Shown: piece by piece, positions 6,969-14,093 of the stretch | Numbering within the stretch: position 1 is the stretch's first letter | Layout: every line of letters starts with the position of its first letter | Source: Flavobacterium branchiophilum NBRC 15030 = ATCC 35035 | GTDB lineage: Bacteria; Bacteroidota; Bacteroidia; Flavobacteriales; Flavobacteriaceae | Reading direction: 5' to 3' | Assembly: GCF_002217205.1 (NCBI RefSeq) | Contig: NZ_MUGT01000094.1 | Span: forward strand, 1-40,317 | DNA length: 40,317 nt | Translations under genes and position numbers: made by a program | Notes under the pieces: model-generated | Told to the model about the DNA's origin: nothing | What the model saw: the letters and a program-made list of their open reading frames with translations, nothing else | The model's database searches: none

Positions 6969-8522
6969 TTATAAATCAAATTTAATTCCTTGAGCAAGGG
7001 GCAAACTTGTTGTATAATTGATGGTGTTTGTTTGTCTTCTCATATAGACTTTCCAAGCATCGGAACCGCTTTCTCTACCGCCACCTGTTTCTTTTTCGCC
7101 ACCAAAAGCACCGCCAATTTCAGCTCCAGAAGTTCCAATATTAACGTTTGCAATACCACAATCTGAACCTGCCACAGACAAAAATGTTTCGGCTTCACGC
7201 AAACTATTGGTCATAATTGCTGATGATAACCCTTGTGCAACTCCATTTTGAATGGCTATTGCTTGATGGATGTCGCCCGTGTAGGACAATAAATACAATA
7301 CTGGTGCAAAAGTTTCGTGTTGTACAATATCCAAATCGTTTGATGCTTCAGCAATGGCTGGTTTGACATAGCAACCGCTTTCAAAACCCTCGCCCGACAA
7401 CACACCTCCAGCTACAAGCAATTTGCCTCCATGTGCCACAACGTCTGATAATGCTTTTTGATATTGAGCTACCGCATGCACATCAATAAGTGGTCCAACA
7501 TGGTTTTTTTCGTCTAATGGGTTTCCGATTTTTAGTTGTTGATAGGCCGCAACCAAGGCCTCTTTCACCTTGTCATATATACTTTCGTGAATAATAAGTC
7601 TTCTTGTAGAGGTACAACGCTGTCCTGCAGTTCCAACGGCACCAAAAACGGCTCCAATTACAGTCATTTTTATATCGGCATCGGGGGTTACAATAATGGC
7701 ATTGTTGCCACCTAGTTCTAAAAGTGATTTTCCTAATCGAGCCGCTACCGTTTGAGCAACCATTTTTCCCATTCGAGTAGAGCCTGTTGCAGAAATAAGT
7801 GGTACACGGGTGTCTTGAGTTAGCCACTCCCCTACTTGGTAATCACCATTGATTAAACAAGATATGCCTTCGGGTAAATTGTTTTCTTTGATTACTTCGG
7901 CAATAATATTTTGACAAGCAACCGAGCAAAGAGGTGTTTTTTCGGAAGGTTTCCAAACACAAACATCGCCACAAATCCATGCTAATGCAGTGTTCCAAGC
8001 CCAAACAGCTACTGGAAAATTGAAAGCCGAAATAATACCTACAATTCCTAGTGAATGGTATTGCTCGTACATGCGGTGTCCTGGACGTTCGGAGTGCATG
8101 GTTAAACCATGTAACTGTCGAGAAAGTCCAACGGCAAAATCGCAAATATCTATCATTTCCTGTACCTCTCCATAGCCTTCTTGTAGAGATTTTCCCATTT
8201 CATAAGAAACCAATTTGCCCAAAGCTTCTTTTTTTTGACGCAATTTGTCGCCAAATTGTCTGACTATTTCTCCACGTTGAGGAGCAGGCATCAGTCTAAA
8301 AGTTTGAAAAGCCAAGGCTGCAGTTTGCATCACTGTTTGATATTCGTCTGGCGTTGTAGCATACACGGACCCAATGAACTGTCCATCTACGGGTGAATAA
8401 CTTGGAATAGCTTTGCCTGCTGTAAATTGATTACGACCTGTTGAAGTACCATAATTTTGGTCCTTTATGCCTAATTGGGCTAACGCTTCGGGCATTTGAA
8501 AAGTAGGAGCGATTGTTGTCAT
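6969..8522 (-). CDS. ALDH7-type aldehyde dehydrogenase (aminoadipate-semialdehyde dehydrogenase-like)
   Basis: 517 aa, full length for the NAD-dependent ALDH superfamily. Catalytic residues are visible: Cys303 in AGQRCTSTRR, Glu269 in LLELGGN, and Asn168 in SAFNFPVAVW, which positions the oxyanion. The sequence style (EMGKSLQEGYGEVQEMIDICDFAVGLSRQL near 108-137, GSTRMGKMV near 247) matches family 7, antiquitin / L-aminoadipate-6-semialdehyde (piperidine-6-carboxylate) dehydrogenase, which acts in lysine catabolism. No lysine aminotransferase or dioxygenase lies nearby, so the substrate remains an inference. It is transcribed divergently from the 3-hydroxyanthranilate dioxygenase gene, with 147 bp between starts, and appears to be a single-gene unit ending at the 6905 terminator. 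An alternative is a broad-specificity or aminomuconate-semialdehyde enzyme in tryptophan degradation. Confidence 0.85.
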   Translation of the reverse strand: MTTIAPTFQMPEALAQLGIKDQNYGTSTGRNQFTAGKAIPSYSPVDGQFIGSVYATTPDEYQTVMQTAALAFQTFRLMPAPQRGEIVRQFGDKLRQKKEALGKLVSYEMGKSLQEGYGEVQEMIDICDFAVGLSRQLHGLTMHSERPGHRMYEQYHSLGIVGIISAFNFPVAVWAWNTALAWICGDVCVWKPSEKTPLCSVACQNIIAEVIKENNLPEGISCLINGDYQVGEWLTQDTRVPLISATGSTRMGKMVAQTVAARLGKSLLELGGNNAIIVTPDADIKMTVIGAVFGAVGTAGQRCTSTRRLIIHESIYDKVKEALVAAYQQLKIGNPLDEKNHVGPLIDVHAVAQYQKALSDVVAHGGKLLVAGGVLSGEGFESGCYVKPAIAEASNDLDIVQHETFAPVLYLLSYTGDIHQAIAIQNGVAQGLSSAIMTNSLREAETFLSVAGSDCGIANVNIGTSGAEIGGAFGGEKETGGGRESGSDAWKVYMRRQTNTINYTTSLPLAQGIKFDL

Positions 8523-8669
8523 TGTAACATTTTTATATATAATTGTTATATTTTAATGCGAAGATATAAAAAAAACTAATGTTAGCCGCTTTAGTAGCTG
8601 CTTTTTTTAATAATTTTTTAATATTTTAAGGTTGAAAATCATAAATTAGCCCAAAAAAATGAAACCCTT

Positions 8670-9203
8670 ATGATTGCAAAACCTTTTAATTTGAATCAAT
8701 GGCTAACAGACCATCGTCATTTACTAAAACCACCCGTTGGGAATAAAAATTTGTATATTGAATCTGAAGATTATATTGTGATGGTTGTGGCAGGCCCAAA
8801 TGCTCGGAAAGATTATCATTATAATGAAACCGAAGAGTTGTTTTATCAGCTAGAAGGCACAATAACGGTCGCCATACAGGAAGATGGCTTGAGGAAAGAA
8901 ATGATTTTAGGGCCAGGAGATCTGTATTTGAATCCCGCAAAAATTCCCCATTCGCCCTGCCGATCTGAAAACTCCATTGGTTTGGTAATTGAAAGAAAAC
9001 GGGCGGGCAAAGGCTACAAGGATGGTTTATTGTGGTTTTGTGAGTCTTGTAATCATCCATTGCACGCTGTTTATTTTGAATTACATAATATTGAAAAAGA
9101 TTTTCTAAAACATTTCCATGATTTTTACAGTTCTCAAAGTTTAAGAACTTGTAAGCATTGTGGAAAGGAGATGGCTACAGACGAAAGGTTTGTTAGTAAA
9201 TAG
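8670..9203 (+). CDS. nbaC: 3-hydroxyanthranilate 3,4-dioxygenase
   Basis: 177 aa, the usual bacterial length. It opens the ring of 3-hydroxyanthranilate with O2 to 2-amino-3-carboxymuconate semialdehyde, the kynurenine-pathway precursor of quinolinate. The cupin iron ligands are in place: His50 and Glu56 (YHYNETEELF) and His94 (IPHSPCR). The C-terminal rubredoxin-like metal site is complete: Cys124/Cys127 (FCESC) and Cys161/Cys164 (CKHC), found in bacterial and fungal but not animal enzymes. The start is the ATG at 8670; an ATG at 8659 runs straight into a stop. No kynureninase or kynurenine monooxygenase is in the window. A bidirectional terminator at 9220-9259 follows, so this is a monocistronic unit. 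Confidence 0.93.
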   Translation: MIAKPFNLNQWLTDHRHLLKPPVGNKNLYIESEDYIVMVVAGPNARKDYHYNETEELFYQLEGTITVAIQEDGLRKEMILGPGDLYLNPAKIPHSPCRSENSIGLVIERKRAGKGYKDGLLWFCESCNHPLHAVYFELHNIEKDFLKHFHDFYSSQSLRTCKHCGKEMATDERFVSK

Positions 9204-9219
9204 ACATTAGACAAACATA

Positions 9220-9259
9220 AACAAACCTCAACAATTTGATAAAATCATTGAGGTTTGTT
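9220..9259. terminator. Bidirectional terminator between convergent genes
   Basis: A 12-bp perfect stem pairs AACAAACCTCAA (9220-9231) with TTGAGGTTTGTT (9248-9259) around a 16-base loop. It lies between the convergent dioxygenase (+) and pyrroline-5-carboxylate dehydrogenase (-) genes and can serve both. Confidence 0.8.
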
Positions 9260-9315
9260 TTATATAAATATATTCATTTGATAAAAAATGACATTCCATC
9301 AAATAGGAACTGGGT

Positions 9316-10944
9316 TTATTCTCCTAAAAATGGATAACGATAATTTTCGGGAGTAATGAAAGTTTCTTTGATGGTACGAGGCGAAACCCATCTTAACAAA
9401 TTGAGTGCCGACCCTGCTTTGTCATTGGTACCAGAGGCTCTTGCACCACCAAAAGGCTGCATGCCAACAATGGCACCCGTTGGCTTGTCGTTGATGTAAA
9501 AATTACCCGCTGCATTTTGTAGTGCAGTTGTTGCTTCTTGAATGGCATATCTGTCTTGAGCAAAAATGGCACCAGTTAAAGCATATTCTGAAGTTTCATC
9601 GACTAATTTTAACGTTGTATGCCAATTGTCGTCTTCATAAACAAAAATAGTAATCACTGGCCCAAAAAGCTCAGTGTGCATGGTGGTATAATGAGGATTT
9701 GTAGTAACAATAATAGTAGGTTCTATAAAATACCCCACAGATTTGTCGCAATGGCCACCCACTAAAATTTCGGCATCTTGGTCTTTTTTGGCTTGCTCTA
9801 TATAACTTGCCAGTTTATCAAAAGACCCTTCGTGGATAACTGCTGTAATGAAATTTGAAAAATCTTCGGGCGACCCCATTTTCATAGATTTTACATCCGT
9901 AATAAGTTGTTGTTGGAGTTGGCCCCACATACTTTTAGGAACATAAGCTCTGGAGGCAGCAGAGCATTTTTGACCCTGAAATTCAAAGGCACCCCTCACA
10001 ATGCCAGTGGCTACTTGTTTGACATTTGCAGAAGGGTGTGCTACGATAAAATCTTTGCCACCCGTTTCTCCAACTATTCGTGGGTATGTTTTATATTTAT
10101 GAATATTATTGCCTATATTTTTCCATATTTCTTTAAATACATAAGTAGATCCTGTAAAATGAACCCCCGCCAAATCAGGACTATCGATAACCGTTTGGGT
10201 GATCATTTGGGCATCGCCAAAAACAACATTGATAACACCATCTGGCACACCTGCCTCTTTAAAAACATCAATAATTACTTTTGCAGAAAAAACTTGGCTG
10301 TCGCTGGGTTTCCAAACCACTACATTGCCCATCATAGCGGCACTTGCAGGAAGGTTTGCGGCAATAGCAGTAAAATTGAATGGTGTTATGGCATAAACAA
10401 AACCTTCGAGTGGGCGGTATTCAAGCCTGTTCCACATGGTGCTGTCTGATTTAGGCTGTTCGCTATAAATTTGTGTCATGAATTCGACATTAAAACGCAA
10501 GAAATCAATCAATTCGCAAGCGGCATCAATTTCGGCTTGGAACACATTTTTAGATTGCGCTATCATGGTTGCAGCATTGATTTTGGCCCTGTATGGGCCA
10601 GCAATGAGCTCTGCCGCTTTTAGGAAAATGGCAGCTCTCTGTTCCCATGCCATATTTGCCCATTTTGATTTGGCTTCTAAAGCCGTTTGAATGGCAAGGT
10701 CTATGTGTTTTTTTTCGGCTAAATGATAAGTCCCTACGATGTGTTGGTGGTCGTGAGGTGGCACCATATTTTTAGTTTGCCCTGTTTTAATTTGTTGAGA
10801 TCCAATATAAAGTGGCACTTCTATTGGGTTGTTCCACAGGGTTTTGTATGCTTCTAAAACGGCTGCTTTTTCGAGAGAATTTGGAGTATATGCTTTTACG
10901 GGTTCGTTTACCGCCTTTGGTACATTAAAAAATCCTTTTAACAT
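9316..10944 (-). CDS. L-glutamate gamma-semialdehyde (1-pyrroline-5-carboxylate) dehydrogenase
   Basis: 542 aa. It oxidises glutamate gamma-semialdehyde, formed from proline or ornithine via pyrroline-5-carboxylate, to glutamate with NAD+. The long N-terminal extension (FFNVPKAVNEPVKAYTPNSLEK) is characteristic of the monofunctional type-1 P5CDH, as in the mitochondrial enzyme, rather than PutA. Catalytic Glu293 (VGETGGKD) and Cys327 (QGQKCSAASR) are present, as is the NAD-binding FTGST (263-267). Proline dehydrogenase is not adjacent, so it is encoded elsewhere. The gene stands alone between the bidirectional terminator at 9220-9259 and the terminator at 11058-11100. A TACTTTTG box lies 55-62 bases upstream. 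Confidence 0.92.
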   Translation of the reverse strand: MLKGFFNVPKAVNEPVKAYTPNSLEKAAVLEAYKTLWNNPIEVPLYIGSQQIKTGQTKNMVPPHDHQHIVGTYHLAEKKHIDLAIQTALEAKSKWANMAWEQRAAIFLKAAELIAGPYRAKINAATMIAQSKNVFQAEIDAACELIDFLRFNVEFMTQIYSEQPKSDSTMWNRLEYRPLEGFVYAITPFNFTAIAANLPASAAMMGNVVVWKPSDSQVFSAKVIIDVFKEAGVPDGVINVVFGDAQMITQTVIDSPDLAGVHFTGSTYVFKEIWKNIGNNIHKYKTYPRIVGETGGKDFIVAHPSANVKQVATGIVRGAFEFQGQKCSAASRAYVPKSMWGQLQQQLITDVKSMKMGSPEDFSNFITAVIHEGSFDKLASYIEQAKKDQDAEILVGGHCDKSVGYFIEPTIIVTTNPHYTTMHTELFGPVITIFVYEDDNWHTTLKLVDETSEYALTGAIFAQDRYAIQEATTALQNAAGNFYINDKPTGAIVGMQPFGGARASGTNDKAGSALNLLRWVSPRTIKETFITPENYRYPFLGE

Positions 10945-10998
10945 AGTATTTATATTTTTATTGGTTGGTATATTTTTTTGAAATTGCTAAATTTAAGG

Positions 10999-11006
10999 CA
11001 AAAGTA
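10999..11006 (-). promoter_or_regulatory. Candidate -7 box for the P5C dehydrogenase gene
   Basis: The minus strand reads TACTTTTG, an exact TAnnTTTG match, 55-62 bases upstream of the start codon. It lies just downstream of the terminator of the preceding operon, as expected for an independent unit. A -33 TTG is not evident. Confidence 0.4.
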
Positions 11007-11057
11007 CAAAGGTTTTTTAAATAATTATAAATATCTATGCCCTTTTTTAGTAAAACA

Positions 11058-11100
11058 CAAAAAACCAATTGTGGTTTTATAGGACACAATTGGTTTTTTT
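11058..11100. terminator. Terminator of the mrp-nifU-ferredoxin operon
   Basis: A 13-bp perfect stem (AAAACCAATTGTG at 11061-11073 with CACAATTGGTTTT at 11085-11097) has A/T tracts on both sides. In the minus-strand transcript it follows the ferredoxin gene and the repeat element, so the repeat would be part of that operon's 3' untranslated RNA. Confidence 0.8.
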
Positions 11101-11141
11101 GAAGTTGTTGATTTGGGTTAGATTTTATTATTTACAGCAAT

Positions 11142-11324
11142 TTGCGTTAGCGATAGCAGTGAAAATCCTTTAGAAGCCCAGCCCCCAAAAGGGGTGTTGC
11201 ATTGCAAGAATATAGTTTGTGAATGTGATAATCAAAAATGATTATTTCACAATATGAAATTTCTTTTGGAGTTCAATGAACGTTGTTTGCAACGGATAGC
11301 CCAACCCTTGGGGAACGCCCAAAA
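11142..11324 (-). repeat. Dispersed intergenic repeat, long form, copy 2
   Basis: Read on the minus strand, this copy matches copy 1 (2798-2986) along nearly its whole length, with scattered substitutions. Landmarks are the opening TTTTGGGCGTTCCCCAAGGG, then GGGCTATCCGTT, CATTGAACTCCAAAAG, GATTATCACATTCACAAAC and the closing CACTGCTATCGCTAACGCAA. It lies in the 438-bp gap between the ferredoxin gene and the P5C dehydrogenase gene, upstream of the terminator at 11058-11100. The rest of that gap holds the terminator and a promoter-like box, and no gene. Confidence 0.8.
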
Positions 11325-11382
11325 CAGGCTTCGTATAATTTGTTGCCTAGTTTTAGAGTCTAGCTTTGATTTAGAGCAATTT

Positions 11383-11715
11383 TTATTCCTCTGGAGCTAA
11401 TTCTATTTCGAGTCCTTCTAATGCCTGAGTAAGGTGCAACTGGCAACCCAATCGGCTGTTTGGTTTTACGTTTAGGGCTTCAGAGAGCATGGCTTCTTCA
11501 TCGTCATTTTTTTCTGGAAGATTTATATCGTTCAGCACGTAGCATTGACAAGAGGCACACATGGCCATGCCACCACAAATACCAATGGTACCTTCCTCTA
11601 CTAGTTCATACATTCGAACGAGTTCCATGACGTTCATGTTCATATCTGTTGGTGCTTGTACTTCGTGTATGGCACCTGCTCTGTCGGTAATTTTAATGGT
11701 TATATCTGCTGACAT
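11383..11715 (-). CDS. Adrenodoxin-type [2Fe-2S] ferredoxin
   Basis: 110 aa. The cluster ligands are Cys47, Cys53, Cys56 and Cys91, in the spacing C-x5-C-x2-C-x34-C of the vertebrate/adrenodoxin and Isc-type ferredoxins rather than the plant type (C-x4-C-x2-C). An extra Cys58 follows immediately. The acidic C-terminus (IELAPEE) suits electrostatic docking to partner reductases. It is the last gene of an operon with the NifU-C protein (18 bp upstream) and Mrp, which points to electron delivery in Fe-S cluster assembly. A role as electron donor to another oxidoreductase cannot be excluded. Confidence 0.9.
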   Translation of the reverse strand: MSADITIKITDRAGAIHEVQAPTDMNMNVMELVRMYELVEEGTIGICGGMAMCASCQCYVLNDINLPEKNDDEEAMLSEALNVKPNSRLGCQLHLTQALEGLEIELAPEE

Positions 11716-11733
11716 TTAATTTTGACATTGGGT

Positions 11734-11976
11734 TTATATGATGTTGATTACGGTTTCTATTTGAGGAGCATGCTTTTTGATGGTGGTTTCTACGCCTGCT
11801 TTCATGGTCATTTGATTGACACTACAAGAATTGCACGCCCCTTCTAAACGGACTTTTACATGTTTGCCCTCTTCGATAGCAACAAGGGAAATATCGCCTC
11901 CATCTGAATTTAAAAAAGGACGAATTTCTGCAAGAGCCATTTCAATTTTTTGAGTTAATTCTTCGGTTGTCATCAT
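11734..11976 (-). CDS. NifU C-terminal-domain (Nfu-type) Fe-S carrier
   Basis: 80 aa, consisting only of the NifU C-terminal domain. The DGGDISLV stretch (25-32) and the cluster-binding pair Cys48-x2-Cys51 in EGACNSCSV are both present. Two monomers of such proteins hold one [4Fe-4S] cluster between them and pass it to target enzymes. It lies 6 bp downstream of mrp and 18 bp upstream of the ferredoxin gene, so the three are one operon. Unlike E. coli NfuA it lacks the degenerate A-type N-terminal domain. Confidence 0.9.
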   Translation of the reverse strand: MMTTEELTQKIEMALAEIRPFLNSDGGDISLVAIEEGKHVKVRLEGACNSCSVNQMTMKAGVETTIKKHAPQIETVINII

Positions 11977-11982
11977 GTAAAA

Positions 11983-13113
11983 TTAATTTTGGCACCCTGC
12001 CATTGTGGTTATTTTAATGGCCTCGGTAGCTGGAAGGTTGTCGTTTCTACGCACGACTTCGGCAACCACTTTGCGGGTAATGTTTTCAAAAACAGTTCCA
12101 ATCACGGCGTTGGTTTGTAAAGCGGCAGGTCGTCCGTAGTCGCCCGCTTCCCGAATAGATTGTACAATTGGCACTTCGCCAAGGAAAGGGACGTCAAGAT
12201 CTAGGGCTAAATTTTTGGCTCCTTCTTGTCCAAAAATATAATATTTGTTGTTGGGCAATTCTTCGGGAGTAAAGTATGCCATATTTTCAATAATTCCTAA
12301 AACAGGAACTTTGATGGCATCGGACAAAAACATGGCAACCCCTTTTTTAGCATCGGCCAAGGCTACAGCTTGCGGAGTACTTACCACAACAGCCCCCGTA
12401 ATAGGCAGGGCCTGCATGATGGACAAATGAATATCGCCTGTGCCAGGAGGTAAATCGATAAGCATAAAATCCAATTCGCCCCAGTGGGCATCAAAAATCA
12501 TTTGGTTGAGTGCTTTTGAAGCCATTGGGCCTCGCCAAATGACAGCTTGACTTGGAGAAGTAAAAAAACCTATGGACAATAATTTTATTTCATAGCTTTC
12601 TATGGGTTTCATTTTAGATTTGCCATCAATGTTTATTGATATGGGTTTTTCATTTTCAACATCAAACATAATAGGCATGCTAGGCCCATAAACATCGGCA
12701 TCTAATATGCCAACACTAAAACCCATTTTGGCTAAAGTTACTGCTAAATTTGCCGTAACCGTCGATTTTCCAACGCCACCTTTGCCAGAGGCCACTGCAA
12801 TAATATTTTTGATACCTGGTATTGCTTTTCCTTTGATGCTATTGCCATCGGCATTTTTTTCGGGTACTTCTACTTTAAAATTCACTTTTACTTGAGCTTG
12901 GGCATCAATTTGTTCGTAAATTACTTTTCTAATATCGTCTTCTGCCCGTTTTTTGATGTGCATGGCGGGTGTATTCAATACAATATCAACTACGATTTCC
13001 GAGCCAAAAGTCAATACGTTGGCTACGGCACCGCTTTCTACCATATTTTTTCCCTCGCCAGCTATTGTAATGGTTTCAAGTGCTTTTAAAATGGCTTTTC
13101 TATCTAATTTCAT
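11983..13113 (-). CDS. mrp: Mrp/NBP35-family P-loop ATPase, without the usual CxxC
   Basis: 376 aa. Family members (ApbC, Nbp35, Ind1) bind and transfer Fe-S clusters. Residues 1-85 form a MIP18/DUF59-like domain. The deviant Walker A GKGGVGKST is at 110-118, the DADVYGPSMP switch region at 138-147 and the LIDLPPGTGD motif at 218-227. In canonical members a C-P-x-C motif follows ENMSYF; here the loop reads ENMAYFTPEELPNNKYYIFG (276-295) with no cysteine. The only cysteine in the whole protein is Cys374, three residues from the end. Cluster binding therefore cannot use the standard dimer-bridging site. The operon partners (Nfu-type carrier, ferredoxin) still place it in Fe-S metabolism. Confidence 0.9.
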   Translation of the reverse strand: MKLDRKAILKALETITIAGEGKNMVESGAVANVLTFGSEIVVDIVLNTPAMHIKKRAEDDIRKVIYEQIDAQAQVKVNFKVEVPEKNADGNSIKGKAIPGIKNIIAVASGKGGVGKSTVTANLAVTLAKMGFSVGILDADVYGPSMPIMFDVENEKPISINIDGKSKMKPIESYEIKLLSIGFFTSPSQAVIWRGPMASKALNQMIFDAHWGELDFMLIDLPPGTGDIHLSIMQALPITGAVVVSTPQAVALADAKKGVAMFLSDAIKVPVLGIIENMAYFTPEELPNNKYYIFGQEGAKNLALDLDVPFLGEVPIVQSIREAGDYGRPAALQTNAVIGTVFENITRKVVAEVVRRNDNLPATEAIKITTMAGCQN

Positions 13114-13400
13114 ATCAGTAAAAATTTATTTTTATTGGTTATTCATGTTATTGCATGTATCTATTGGCATTATTTTTCATAATAATAAGCAAAAGGTATT
13201 ACATTCATTTGATTGTACTACCTATTTACATTTGTTCCCAATAGCAAATGATCACCTTTATCGAATTGTTTATCATTTGTTTAAACAACATTTTATTGTA
13301 ATGCTTTTACGCATGCAAATATACTAGGATTATTTTAATTTAAAATGATTTTAAATAAAAAATAGTAGCTTTGACAAGGTTCCTTCAAACTTTGTTGCCA

Positions 13401-13970
13401 TTATTTTAAATCCATATCGGCAGCTACTTTTTCTAATTCAAAATACCAATCGGCTCCAAAACGTCTGATTAAAGCTTCTTTTACAAATTGATAAACAGGT
13501 ATTCCGAGTTCGTTGCCAAGGGTACAAGCATCATCACAAATGTCCCAACGGTCGTAATTTACGGCAGCAAATTCGGTAAAATCTTTTACTCGAATGGGAT
13601 ACAAATGGCATGAAACGGGTTTTTTCCAAGACACAATCCCTTGATTATAAGCTTGTTCTATACCGCACAAAGCTGTTTTGCCATCAAAAATAACATACGC
13701 ACAATCTTTGTTGTCTATCAATGGTGTTTCTAAATCGCCATCGGTTCCTTTTACCCAAGTCCCTTGATTTTCAATAGCTTCAATGCCTTCTTTTCTCAAA
13801 AAAGGTTTGATTTTTGGGTAAATTGCTTCTAATATCTCTGTTTCTTCGGCACTTAAAGGAGCTCCCGCATCGCCATCTACACAACAAGCCCCATGACAAG
13901 CAGAGAGGTTGCAAACAAATTTTTTTTCTAAAATATCTTCTGAAACTATCGTTTTTCCTAATTGAAACAT
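13401..13970 (-). CDS. DUF3109-family cysteine-rich protein
   Basis: 189 aa. Cysteines are clustered in patterns suggesting a metal or Fe-S site: CNLSACHGACC near residues 20-31, CAYVIF and ALCGIEQ near 90-105, VSCHLYP near 118, and WDICDDAC near 143-150. This arrangement matches the DUF3109/YkgJ-like (UPF0153) group as I know it, whose function is undefined. The protein has no signal peptide and is probably cytoplasmic. It is a single gene, 287 bp from mrp and 123 bp from the RemB-like gene. The neighbouring Fe-S operon is suggestive, but separate transcription means the link is weak. Confidence 0.8.
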   Translation of the reverse strand: MFQLGKTIVSEDILEKKFVCNLSACHGACCVDGDAGAPLSAEETEILEAIYPKIKPFLRKEGIEAIENQGTWVKGTDGDLETPLIDNKDCAYVIFDGKTALCGIEQAYNQGIVSWKKPVSCHLYPIRVKDFTEFAAVNYDRWDICDDACTLGNELGIPVYQFVKEALIRRFGADWYFELEKVAADMDLK

Positions 13971-14093
13971 TTTTACTATTTAATTTATATAATTTTATAG
14001 AATTTGAAATAATTTATGTATAGTAATTAAAAACTATATCTTTGGCCCTAACTTGATTTAAACTCCTCTTAAAAACCATTGTGCTACGCTATT

